Shown here in pieces: positions 1 through 8,710 of a DNA stretch of 40,706 nucleotides. Within the stretch, counting starts at the first letter, position 1. Every line of letters starts with the position of its first letter. Both the position numbers and the translations under genes were made by a program. Location of the stretch: the NCBI GenBank assembly GCA_029252805.1, contig JAQXAR010000059.1:1-40706 (forward strand), written 5' to 3'. A model generated the notes under the pieces. The model searched no databases and was not told where the DNA came from. It worked only from the letters and a program-made list of their open reading frames with translations. This DNA comes from Rickettsiales bacterium. Lineage in GTDB: Bacteria > Pseudomonadota > Alphaproteobacteria > Rickettsiales > JALZUV01.

Positions 1-828
1 GGAGGCCTTGGTCGCGATTATATGAGGGGCGATGCGGGTACCGATCTATTCATCATCGGAGTCGAGGCAAACCAATATGATGTTATCAATTCATTTGCTC
101 CCGCTACAACGGCAGATAAAGTGGATATTTCAGCCTTTAGTGATATTTATTTTGATGATGCTCTGAGCCAAGTGAGTGCACATGTTTATGTAGACCTTGG
201 TAATGGACAGGAGATACGTTTCTATAACGTAAATATTGCTGACTTTACCATTGATAACTTTATTGGCATGAATCCAGGAAGCGGCGTTTCCACTTCTCCA
301 ACGCTAGGGAATGATAGCATTACGGGTACTGCTGCTGCTGATATTATTGATGCCCTAGCGGGAGACGACACTCTAAACGGTGGCGATGGTAATGATTATT
401 TATCTGCCGGACTTGGCAATGATAGTGTGACTGGTGGCGATGGTAATGACACGATTGCTGATGTTGATCTCTATAGTTCAACAATAGAAGTGGGTGGAGA
501 TGACTATCTCTATGGAAATAACGGTAATGACTCTCTGGTAAGCACGGGGGGGAATGATCACCTCTTTGGTGGAAGTGGAAATGATGAGTTCATGTTTCTT
601 CCCTATAACGGAAGCCTCGGTGCTGTTGCTGAAGATTTTATTCAGGGCGAAGATATTATCTATATTTTAAGTATCTCAGGCTCAGGCACTCTTATTCTAG
701 AAGTAGATTTCTCCACATTAAATATTTCTGAAAGCGGCGGAGACTCAAATATCTCTTTTGCTAACGGGAGTGCAATCCAAATTGCAGGAGTTACTGGACT
801 TACTGAAGCCGATTTCTACACTATATAG
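1..828 (+). CDS. RTX-type calcium-binding secreted protein, C-terminal part (5' end outside window)
   Basis: The reading frame is open from base 1, and its first codons (GGLGRDY) already form an RTX repeat, so the ATG at 22 is internal and the gene starts left of the window. Visible are one RTX unit at the very start, a non-repetitive stretch with a serralysin-like feel (D-V-I-x-x-F, then K-V-D-I-S-A-F), and a second block of glycine/aspartate nonapeptides at about 304-597 (units such as GGDGNDYL, GGDGNDTI, GGSGNDEF). It ends in an acidic, hydrophobic tail with the stop at 826-828. RTX repeats bind calcium outside the cell, and such proteins normally leave by a type I secretion system through an uncleaved C-terminal signal. 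No type I transporter genes are visible here. The N-terminal effector part is missing, so protease, lipase, adhesin or S-layer roles cannot be separated. A run of seven G (546-552) lies in the coding frame. Confidence 0.9.
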   Translation, partial: GGLGRDYMRGDAGTDLFIIGVEANQYDVINSFAPATTADKVDISAFSDIYFDDALSQVSAHVYVDLGNGQEIRFYNVNIADFTIDNFIGMNPGSGVSTSPTLGNDSITGTAAADIIDALAGDDTLNGGDGNDYLSAGLGNDSVTGGDGNDTIADVDLYSSTIEVGGDDYLYGNNGNDSLVSTGGNDHLFGGSGNDEFMFLPYNGSLGAVAEDFIQGEDIIYILSISGSGTLILEVDFSTLNISESGGDSNISFANGSAIQIAGVTGLTEADFYTI

Positions 829-1056
829 GCTGAGCACACCTCAAAACTAGATAGCATTATTTCTCTAGAAACAGTCATAAAACTGTAACTCTTTGTTGAT
901 AAGATGGATATATATTTCTTTTCTAGAACCTGTTGCTGCAAGGGTTGGGGCTTCAACAGATTTCGAAAGACTAGCTATTTACCGCAATAGAAGCGGTGGT
1001 GGAGCGGCTGGCAGGAGTTTGAATAACTTCTGCAGGATTACAATCTACAGCCCTGA

Positions 1057-1458
1057 TTAAGCATTCCACGTGTGGATGTGCCGTTTATGGGCGTCGGCAA
1101 TAGAACGATAGCGCTTCGCAACGATCTCTTGAGCCTCAAGTGTTTCGGTCTCAGAAGAGAATGCTGCATCAAAAACGTTCCCAATCACACTCTTTCCTGT
1201 CGCTTCTTCAAAAACGGTGTCGATCGCAGAAAGAGCAAACCCCACCGGACCGCCCAATAAAGCACTACCAACCATACGCACGACCGGCGAAACAGGGTTA
1301 TCCTGCAAGTCAGAAACAAGAGGAATATGGTTAAGCGGGTTCATCACCTCCAACACATCATCAAAGGTGATCTGTGCAATCTCATGCGTTTGCTTTTGCA
1401 CAGAGTGCCATCCGCGCGGGCGCACAGAGGAGTTAATCGAAAGTGTTCCTGTATCCAT
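1057..1458 (-). CDS. Small conserved-looking protein of unknown function
   Basis: A protein of 133 residues if the ATG at 1458 is used; a TTG at 1470 is the longer alternative. I do not recognise a characterised family. The centre carries the phrase D-V-L-E-V-M-N-P-L-N-H-I-P-L-V-S, followed by a glycine-rich hydrophobic patch (GSALLGGPVGFALS), an arrangement I associate with uncharacterised alphaproteobacterial proteins. The C-terminus is charged and helical. There is no signal peptide and no clear membrane segment beyond the glycine-rich patch. It converges on the RTX gene, with a 228-base gap (829-1056) in which I see only a weak five-pair hairpin (871-886). The function is unknown. Confidence 0.7.
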   Translation of the reverse strand: MDTGTLSINSSVRPRGWHSVQKQTHEIAQITFDDVLEVMNPLNHIPLVSDLQDNPVSPVVRMVGSALLGGPVGFALSAIDTVFEEATGKSVIGNVFDAAFSSETETLEAQEIVAKRYRSIADAHKRHIHTWNA

Positions 1459-1500
1459 AACAGATAACAAGAAGCAAGGAACGTGCCAGAAGTAGGGAGA

Positions 1501-1824
1501 TTACAGGGCGTAAGCGACTTGGTAAGCACCACCAACAAAAGCGAAAGCGCTAAAGGCCATCATCCAACCGATCGGTTTGACCGTCGTGCGATCACGACGA
1601 TGCACCGCCTCACACAAAACCGGCATAAAGAAATCAAAGCAAAGCCATAAGCCAATGAGAGAAACAAAACCAAGCACAACGATAAAGTCTGCAAAAGGAT
1701 TATGCAAACCAAGCAAGATCGTTTTCGTACTGCCATACAGCACAAAATGCATCAACAAGAACATCAAGTTAAGCTGTAGGACCTTATTTAAACGGTTCCG
1801 CGTGGTATCTATTTCCCCATACAT
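1501..1824 (-). CDS. Small multi-pass membrane protein of unknown function
   Basis: A protein of 107 residues with three or so hydrophobic segments: around residues 17-35, 44-66 (VVLGFVSLIGLWLCF) and 86-105 near the C-terminus. A basic loop (EAVHRRDRTTVKP) separates the last two, as expected for a cytoplasmic loop in an inner-membrane protein. A TAAGG Shine-Dalgarno-like sequence precedes the ATG. It ends 42 bases before the ATG of the 133-residue gene on the same strand, so the two may be co-transcribed. I do not recognise a family. Confidence 0.65.
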   Translation of the reverse strand: MYGEIDTTRNRLNKVLQLNLMFLLMHFVLYGSTKTILLGLHNPFADFIVVLGFVSLIGLWLCFDFFMPVLCEAVHRRDRTTVKPIGWMMAFSAFAFVGGAYQVAYAL

Positions 1825-1898
1825 AGTCCAACCTTAGATTAAACCCGTTAAGATTTCATTAATAAATTGCTCTCAGCCACTACCGAGGCGCTTTTTTC

Positions 1899-1926
1899 TT
1901 GCCTCCTGTCGCTTGACTCTCATAGT
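1899..1926 (+). promoter_or_regulatory. Candidate promoter of the M16-like gene, leaderless geometry
   Basis: TTGCCT (1899-1904), a 16-base spacer and CATAGT (1921-1926), with the -10 box ending 6 bases before the ATG at 1933. If transcription starts 6-8 bases after the -10 box, the mRNA begins at or next to the start codon. The -10 match is imperfect, so confidence comes mainly from the same arrangement recurring at other genes in this window. Confidence 0.4.
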
Positions 1927-1932
1927 GAGCGC

Positions 1933-3225
1933 ATGAAATTATTGATCTCTGTTCTGTTCCTCCTCGCCAACATGCTGTCGCCCTGCTGGGCAGAAGTAAA
2001 ACCAATCACTCTGCCTAACGGACAAAGCATCTTGACGCTCCCGGCCCAAAGCTTGCCCATGGCCGTTATCCAGATTAGCTTTCAGGATGCAGGCAGCATT
2101 AGCGATAGTGACGGCAAAGCTGGACGGGCTTACGTAGCGGCCGCCATGCTTAAAGAGGGTGCCGGCACCTTAAATAGCCCCGCACTGAGCCGTCGCTTGG
2201 AAGATAAAGCGATTGAGCTATCGGTTTCGGCCAACCGCGAAGAAACGACACTCACCTTGCAAGCATTAACCAAACATATTCCGGAAGCGCTCGATCTCGC
2301 CACTCAGATACTGACTCAGCCGCGCTTTGAGACAAATTCATTTGAGAAAATACGCTCGCAGGCTTTGACCGATTTGAAACAGCGGTCGCAAAGCCCAGGC
2401 TGGTTAGCTTCGATTCACTTTGATGCAGAAGCGTTTGGTGAGCATCCCTATGCCTTACCGACAGTGGGGACTGAAAAATCCATTAAGGGCCTGACCGTCG
2501 ATGACTTACGTCATTGGCATAAACACTTAACCGCACAAAATATGATAGTAAGTGCCGCCGGTGATATTGACGAAGATAGCCTCTCACAAGCCATTACGAA
2601 GCTATCCCTCGCATTACCCAAGAAGGCTAAAATCACGAAACTTACGTCCGCGCCGGCCATCCCGCAAAAAATAGAACCAACTCTTATCAAACAGACCGTG
2701 CCGCAAACGGTTGCAATGTTTGGCTTAGCCGCTCCAAAGCGCAATGACCCCGATTTCTATGCTGCCTATGTGATGAATCATATTTTAGGCGGTGGAGGCC
2801 TGACAAGCCGCCTATCCAACGCAATCCGCCAACAACGAGGGCTCGCTTACTATGCCTCCACCTCCCTCTCACCAGGACGTTACAGCGCGGCTATTTACGG
2901 GAGCTTTGCCACACGCAACGAAAGCGCGTTAGAGGCACTCAACGTCGCAAAAGAGGTGTTATCAACTTTTGCCGAAAAAGGGGCGACTCAAGAAGAGGTT
3001 CAAAATACCATTGATTACCTCACCGGCTCTTTCCCACTGGCGCTCGACAATTTACGCACGCAAGTCAGCTATCTCACCTCGATACAGCGCTACGGGCTCG
3101 GCACCGATTATCTCAAAAAACGCAATGCTTACTTCAAGGCGGTGACGCTTGACGAAGTAAACCGCGCCGCCGCGAAAATCCTTGCCAAGCCGCCGCTAGT
3201 AGTGTTGGTAGGCGACCCTAAATAA
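1933..3225 (+). CDS. M16 family peptidase-like protein, non-catalytic (no HxxEH)
   Basis: A protein of 430 residues from the ATG at 1933. The frame stays open upstream to 1867, but only 1933 gives a proper signal peptide (MKLLISVLFLLANMLSPCWA), so the product should be periplasmic. The two-domain M16 (insulinase/processing-peptidase) fold is suggested by the opening PITLPNGQSI, the middle section with GEHPYALPTVG and HLTAQNMIVSAAGD, and the late motif RQQRGLAYYASTSLSPG. The HxxEH zinc motif expected near residue 60 is absent (GRAYVAAAMLKEGAG is there instead), which is typical of the non-catalytic partner in bacterial M16 pairs. The usual catalytic partner gene is not adjacent. pgi follows after 22 bases, probably in the same transcript. 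Confidence 0.88.
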   Translation: MKLLISVLFLLANMLSPCWAEVKPITLPNGQSILTLPAQSLPMAVIQISFQDAGSISDSDGKAGRAYVAAAMLKEGAGTLNSPALSRRLEDKAIELSVSANREETTLTLQALTKHIPEALDLATQILTQPRFETNSFEKIRSQALTDLKQRSQSPGWLASIHFDAEAFGEHPYALPTVGTEKSIKGLTVDDLRHWHKHLTAQNMIVSAAGDIDEDSLSQAITKLSLALPKKAKITKLTSAPAIPQKIEPTLIKQTVPQTVAMFGLAAPKRNDPDFYAAYVMNHILGGGGLTSRLSNAIRQQRGLAYYASTSLSPGRYSAAIYGSFATRNESALEALNVAKEVLSTFAEKGATQEEVQNTIDYLTGSFPLALDNLRTQVSYLTSIQRYGLGTDYLKKRNAYFKAVTLDEVNRAAAKILAKPPLVVLVGDPK

Positions 3226-3247
3226 TGACAAATCGTGCGAGCTTCTT

Positions 3248-4522
3248 ATGACTCTTCCTTATCTCCAAGATATCTCTTCTTCCCTTTCTCATACAATAGC
3301 CACTGAGGGCGTATCTCAGGCCGATATTGATACGGCTTTGGCGCGCATTCCAAACATCATCGCTAGCTTAAAAGCACGTAATAAAGCTGGTGAGCTTTCG
3401 GTCATTTCGGAGCCGTTTAAAACCGACGACCTACCGCTCATCCTGCACAAAGCCCAAAAAATTCGCGAGGATTTCTCGCATTTGGTCGTGATGGGAACAG
3501 GCGGTTCAAGCCTCGGCGCACTCACTTTGTGCAGCACGAAACAGCCCCGTTTCGGCACGAGCGGCATGACAACGCATTTTGTCGATAACACCGACCCAGA
3601 CAGCATGGACCAGCTCTTCAGCCAGTTACCTTTAGCTAACACTTACTTCCTACTGGTTAGTAAATCTGGAAATACGGTCGAAACTATGATGCAAGCGATG
3701 CTCGTCATCCAACGCCTTGAGGCGGAGAGCCTTCCCGTTAAGGAACATTGCATGGCGGTTAGTATGCCTATCGATAGCGCATTGCGCAAAATGGCGACAA
3801 AATACGAGATGGAAATTTGGGAACATGACCCTGAACTGGGCGGACGTTTCTCCATACTTTCATGGGTTGGCCTGCTCCCCGCAGCGGTCGCCGATCTTGA
3901 TATCCACGGATTACGCAACGGTGCCAAAGCCGTTATGGAGCAAATTGCTGAATCGCCAGAGACCTCTCCTGCCGCCATTGGCGCCGCGCTGAATTACACA
4001 CTCAGCCTTAAAGGCAAGAGTATCTCGGTCGCCATGCCTTATGTCGATCGCTTGCAAAACCTTGGTCGCTGGTATCAGCAGCTTTGGGGCGAGTCTGTCG
4101 GCAAGCAAGGCAAAGGCACCACCGCCGTTGCGGCTTTGGGTGCGGTCGACCAGCACAGCCAGTTGCAGCTTTATGCTGAAGGGCCCAAAGACAAGCTCAT
4201 CACCTTCATCACACTCGAAAATGCGGGTAAAGGCGATAAAATCAACCCGGAGCTCGCGGCAAGTATCGGCATGAATTATCTCGGCGGCCTCACCATCGGC
4301 GATGTGATCGACGCCCAAGCGAAGGCAACGCAACAAAGCCTTATCAATTCTGGCGTCGCAACACGCCATATTGGATTGAAAGATGATTCCGAATTCTCAA
4401 TCGGCGCCTTACTCCAGCATTATATGATGGAAACTATCTTCATGGCCGGTCTGATGGAAGTGGATGCTTTTAACCAACCCGGCGTCGAAGAAAGTAAGAA
4501 TATTACCCGCGAAATTTTATAG
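3248..4522 (+). CDS. pgi: Glucose-6-phosphate isomerase
   Basis: Interconverts glucose-6-phosphate and fructose-6-phosphate in the cytosol (glycolysis, gluconeogenesis, sugar-nucleotide supply). The 424-residue protein shows the sugar-isomerase core: VMGTGGSSLG at about residues 81-90, LVSKSGNTVETM at about 137-147 for phosphate binding, and the signature WGESVGKQGKG at about 280-290 with the catalytic-region glutamate. It is shorter than the roughly 550-residue E. coli form and resembles the compact bacterial type. It lies 22 bases after the M16-like gene with only a weak GCGAG upstream of the ATG, which suggests translation within a shared mRNA. Confidence 0.95.
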   Translation: MTLPYLQDISSSLSHTIATEGVSQADIDTALARIPNIIASLKARNKAGELSVISEPFKTDDLPLILHKAQKIREDFSHLVVMGTGGSSLGALTLCSTKQPRFGTSGMTTHFVDNTDPDSMDQLFSQLPLANTYFLLVSKSGNTVETMMQAMLVIQRLEAESLPVKEHCMAVSMPIDSALRKMATKYEMEIWEHDPELGGRFSILSWVGLLPAAVADLDIHGLRNGAKAVMEQIAESPETSPAAIGAALNYTLSLKGKSISVAMPYVDRLQNLGRWYQQLWGESVGKQGKGTTAVAALGAVDQHSQLQLYAEGPKDKLITFITLENAGKGDKINPELAASIGMNYLGGLTIGDVIDAQAKATQQSLINSGVATRHIGLKDDSEFSIGALLQHYMMETIFMAGLMEVDAFNQPGVEESKNITREIL

Positions 4523-4527
4523 GGCTA

Positions 4528-4555
4528 TTGCCTCTTCCCTAATAGCAGCTTAAAC
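4528..4555 (+). promoter_or_regulatory. Candidate promoter of the Kef-type gene, leaderless geometry
   Basis: TTGCCT (4528-4533), a 16-base spacer and TTAAAC (4550-4555), with the -10 box ending 8 bases before the ATG at 4564. No Shine-Dalgarno sequence is visible. A six-pair inverted repeat (4524-4529 with 4541-4546) overlaps it and could instead act as a weak terminator after pgi. Confidence 0.35.
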
Positions 4556-4563
4556 TTTTGGGC

Positions 4564-6339
4564 ATGGATGCGATTCTTCAACTTTTAATTTTACTAGCGG
4601 CGGCCGTTGGCGTTGTGGCGGTGTTTCGTAAATTACGCCTTAGTTCTGTTTTGGGCTACCTTGTCGCTGGCGCACTGATTGGCCCTTTTGGCTTTAGTAT
4701 CATTGAAGATGTGGCAGAGATTTCACATATTGCAGAATTAGGCGTCGTTCTGCTCCTGTTCGTTATCGGTACCGAGCTTTCTTTCACCCAGATGCGCGCG
4801 ATGCGTACTCAAGTCTTCGGCTTTGGTGGGCTGCAAGTGCTGCTTTCAGGCATTATCATCGGTTGGCTTGCCCATCTGACAGGACAATCCGTTGAGGCCT
4901 CGATCATTATCGGCTTTGGTCTTGCGCTTTCATCCACCGCTTTGGTTCTGCAAATTGTCGCGGAGAAGCGCAAACAGCAGGCACAATTGGGGCGTTTATC
5001 GCTTTCCGTGCTGCTCATGCAGGATCTCGCCGTCGTGCCATTGTTGGTGCTCGTACCGCTATTGGCGGTTACAGACTCCTCCATTACCCAAGCCCTGCAA
5101 GAGGCTGGGCTAAAGGCAGTCATCACCTTCGCGCTTGTGTTTATCGGCGGTCGCTTATTATTGCCACCGATCTTCCGCCTGATCGCTTCTTTGGAACAAA
5201 GTGAAGTTTTTTCCGCGTTTACCTTACTGGTCGTACTCGGCATCAGCTACGGTTTTCATGCCGCCGGCTTATCCATGGCTTTGGGCGCCTTTGTCGCAGG
5301 CTTACTCGTCGCCGAAACCGAATATAAACATCAGGTTGAAGCCGATATTCTGCCCTATAAGGGGATCTTACTAGGCCTCTTCTTCATGGTGGTCGGCATG
5401 TCGGTCGATATTGCCTTGCTCATCAAAGAACCGGTAACCATCTTCGGACTCGCCTTTGCTCTCATGCTCGGCAAAGCCGCCGTTATTGTTGCCCTCTGCC
5501 GCCTCTTTCACTTCAGCATGGGCGCCTCCATGCATGCCGGCTTACTTCTGTCGCAAGGCGGAGAATTCGCCTTCATTCTCTTCGGACAGGCCCTCACAAC
5601 CGGATTGTTAAGCGCGGAACTTGCCCAACATCTGATGCTGGTCGTTGCCGTAACCATGGCACTGACCCCGCTGGCTTACGCTCTAGGTGCGCATCTCGCG
5701 CAGAAACGCCGCTTGCCGGAAATTCCTGAAGCGACCGATAGCACCGGCGAAACGCTCGATCTTGCTAACCACGTCGTGATCTGTGGCTATGGCCGCGTAG
5801 GACAAACGGTCGCCAAACTTCTGGCAGCCGAAGGCATTAACTATATCGCCCTCGATACCGACCCATCTATCGTCAATCTCTGCCGTAAAGACGGAAAATC
5901 CGTCTATTTTGGGGATGGCACCCGCCGCGAGGTACTGCACGCCGTCTCCCTTGAAAAAGCCAGCGCAGCTGTGGTGACCATGAATGATTTCCCCAGCGCC
6001 CATAAAACGGTGATTGCCATGCATAGTATGGCTCCAGACCTTCCCATTATCGCGCGAGCCGATGATTTGCAAAATCTGCTTAAGTTGGAAGGGGCTGGCG
6101 CGAGCCTCGCCGTTTCGGAAATGTACGAGGCTAGCCTGCAATTAGGGGCCGCTGTTTTGGGCCGCATGGATATTGCCGAACATGAAATTAGCCGCATAAC
6201 TTCGCTTTACCGCGAACGTGATTATGCCCTCACACGGGCCAATGAGATTAAGAGTGTCGAAGATGCAAAGCCCGCAAAGACACAGAAATCCTTGCTTTTT
6301 AGGACAATTAACTCCATAAACACCCCTCAAGATAAATGA
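4564..6339 (+). CDS. Kef-type K+/H+ antiporter (CPA2 family) with TrkA-N domain
   Basis: A protein of 591 residues from the ATG at 4564; a TTG at 4558 is in frame but less likely. Residues 1 to about 380 are a chain of hydrophobic segments typical of CPA2 sodium/potassium-proton exchangers, including a conserved-looking VLLLFVIGTEL and FGLALSSTALVLQ. From about residue 400 a cytosolic Rossmann domain starts (HVVICGYGRVGQTV), the TrkA-N/RCK nucleotide-binding module that gates KefB/KefC/YbaL-type proteins. It acts in the inner membrane in potassium or pH homeostasis or electrophile protection. Whether it is closer to KefC or YbaL is not decidable by eye. ilvC follows directly, and the ilvC ATG is 15 bases past this stop. 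Confidence 0.9.
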   Translation: MDAILQLLILLAAAVGVVAVFRKLRLSSVLGYLVAGALIGPFGFSIIEDVAEISHIAELGVVLLLFVIGTELSFTQMRAMRTQVFGFGGLQVLLSGIIIGWLAHLTGQSVEASIIIGFGLALSSTALVLQIVAEKRKQQAQLGRLSLSVLLMQDLAVVPLLVLVPLLAVTDSSITQALQEAGLKAVITFALVFIGGRLLLPPIFRLIASLEQSEVFSAFTLLVVLGISYGFHAAGLSMALGAFVAGLLVAETEYKHQVEADILPYKGILLGLFFMVVGMSVDIALLIKEPVTIFGLAFALMLGKAAVIVALCRLFHFSMGASMHAGLLLSQGGEFAFILFGQALTTGLLSAELAQHLMLVVAVTMALTPLAYALGAHLAQKRRLPEIPEATDSTGETLDLANHVVICGYGRVGQTVAKLLAAEGINYIALDTDPSIVNLCRKDGKSVYFGDGTRREVLHAVSLEKASAAVVTMNDFPSAHKTVIAMHSMAPDLPIIARADDLQNLLKLEGAGASLAVSEMYEASLQLGAAVLGRMDIAEHEISRITSLYRERDYALTRANEIKSVEDAKPAKTQKSLLFRTINSINTPQDK

Positions 6340-7377
<1,038 letters not shown>

Positions 7378-7397
7378 TTTCTGACTTCCATTTAAAC

Positions 7398-7441
7398 AAA
7401 ATAAAAGCCCCTGCAGCACGTTGCTCAGGGGCTTTTATTTT
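7398..7441. terminator. Strong bidirectional intrinsic terminator between ilvC and aspartate aminotransferase
   Basis: Perfect 16-base inverted repeat (7398-7413 with 7426-7441) with a GC-rich core GCCCCTG/CAGGGGC, flanked on both sides by A-rich and T-rich arms, so it can work for the plus-strand ilvC transcript and for the converging minus-strand operon. The 12-base loop can pair further (AGCA with TGCT). Confidence 0.92.
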
Positions 7442-7517
7442 GTCAGACTCTTTTGAACCTATATTTAAGAACTATCACCCTTTTGGGAAAGCCGGAAGAG
7501 AGAGATTTAAACTAAAA

Positions 7518-8705
7518 TTAAAGTTTCGCAACCGCCGCAGCAATACGTGTACAAGCTTCTTCGAGGGCTTCGTCGCTGGTGGCGTAGGAGATGCGGAAGT
7601 GACCGTCCATGCCGAAGGCTTCACCCATGACGACGGCGACTTTGGCTTCATCCAGCAAGTAAGCGCTAAAATCGGTTGCCGTTTTGAGTGTGCCGCCTAG
7701 CAAGGCTTTGCAGCTTGGGAACACGTAAAATGCGCCTTCAGGAGTGAGGCAATCGATACCTTCAATGGCGTTCAATTTGCTCACGACGAGATCACGGCGA
7801 CGCGCGAACGCAGTACGCCACTCCTTAAGGAAGCTTTGGTCGCCATTTAAGGCTTCCACCGCTGCCGCTTGAGAGATGGAGCATGGATTGGACGTGCTTT
7901 GCGACTGAATCTTGCTCATGCCTTTAATCAAGGCTGCCGGGCCACCCGCATAACCAATACGCCAACCAGTCATACCATAGGCTTTCGATACGCCATTGAC
8001 GGTAAGGATACGTGATTTTAACTGCGGGGCGAGCTGCGCGAGCGTGTAGAATTTCGTATCGCCATAAACCAAATGCTCGTAAATATCATCAGACATCACC
8101 ATGAGGTGCGGGTGGCGTTCAATCACGGCGATAAGCGCGAGCAGCTCGTCCTTAGTATAAACGGCACCGGTTGGATTTGATGGACTGTTAAGAATGAGCC
8201 ATTTTGATTTGCTCGTAATCGCCGCTTCTAGGCTGTCAGCCGTTAGTTTGAAGCCTTGCTCTGCCGGACAATCCACCATTACGGGCAGGCCTTCTGCAAA
8301 ACGCGTCATATCCGGGTACGACACCCAGTATGGCGCGGGAATGATCACTTCATCACCTGGGTTTACGCTGGCAAGCAATGCATTAAATAGCACTTGTTTA
8401 CCGCCACAGCCGACGATGATTTCGTCCGCCGCATAGTCAATGTCATTTTCGCGTTTAAATTTAGCAACAATCGCTTGTTTTAACGCAGGAGTCCCACCCA
8501 CTGGCGTATAGCGCGTCTGACCCTCGTCCATCGCCTTTTTCGCGGCATTACGGATCGGCTCTGGTGTATCGAAATCAGGCTCACCCGCACCAAGGCCAAT
8601 CACATCAATGCCTTCAGCCTTCATCTGTGCTGCTTTTGCCGTTACCGCCATGGTCGGCGAAGGTTTCATCGAATTTAAGCGATCAGCAAGGACGAGTTCA
8701 GACAT
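7518..8705 (-). CDS. aatA: Aspartate aminotransferase, class I PLP enzyme
   Basis: A 395-residue cytosolic aminotransferase that transfers the amino group between aspartate and 2-oxoglutarate; many alphaproteobacterial members also accept prephenate. Seen: GLGAGEPDFDTPEPI near residues 37-51, NSPSNPTGAVY at about 173-183, SDDIYEHL at about 205-212, and the PLP-lysine motif VSKAYGMTGWRIGYAGG with Lys241. The late FRISYATS contains the arginine that binds the substrate carboxylate. The start follows the stop of the FKBP-like gene by 5 bases, giving a probable operon pgsA, FKBP-like gene, aatA. The gene symbol is by family resemblance. Confidence 0.92.
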   Translation of the reverse strand: MSELVLADRLNSMKPSPTMAVTAKAAQMKAEGIDVIGLGAGEPDFDTPEPIRNAAKKAMDEGQTRYTPVGGTPALKQAIVAKFKRENDIDYAADEIIVGCGGKQVLFNALLASVNPGDEVIIPAPYWVSYPDMTRFAEGLPVMVDCPAEQGFKLTADSLEAAITSKSKWLILNSPSNPTGAVYTKDELLALIAVIERHPHLMVMSDDIYEHLVYGDTKFYTLAQLAPQLKSRILTVNGVSKAYGMTGWRIGYAGGPAALIKGMSKIQSQSTSNPCSISQAAAVEALNGDQSFLKEWRTAFARRRDLVVSKLNAIEGIDCLTPEGAFYVFPSCKALLGGTLKTATDFSAYLLDEAKVAVVMGEAFGMDGHFRISYATSDEALEEACTRIAAAVAKL

Positions 8706-8710
8706 GTTAT

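Noticed and set aside
829-1056. Intergenic stretch after the RTX gene, checked for tRNA, small RNA or terminator
   Set aside because: Only a five-pair hairpin (871-886) and no tRNA-like arms or T-rich tail.
971-1075. Possible continuation of the minus-strand 133-residue gene in another frame (V-D-C-N-P-A-E-V-I-Q-T-P)
   Set aside because: A protein-like stretch of about 35 codons ends in a stop near 971, but there is no homopolymer or family evidence for a frameshift, so the annotated stop at 1057 is kept.
4524-4546. Six-pair hairpin after pgi as a terminator
   Set aside because: Short AT-rich stem, 11-base loop and no directly following T-run; overlaps a better promoter candidate.
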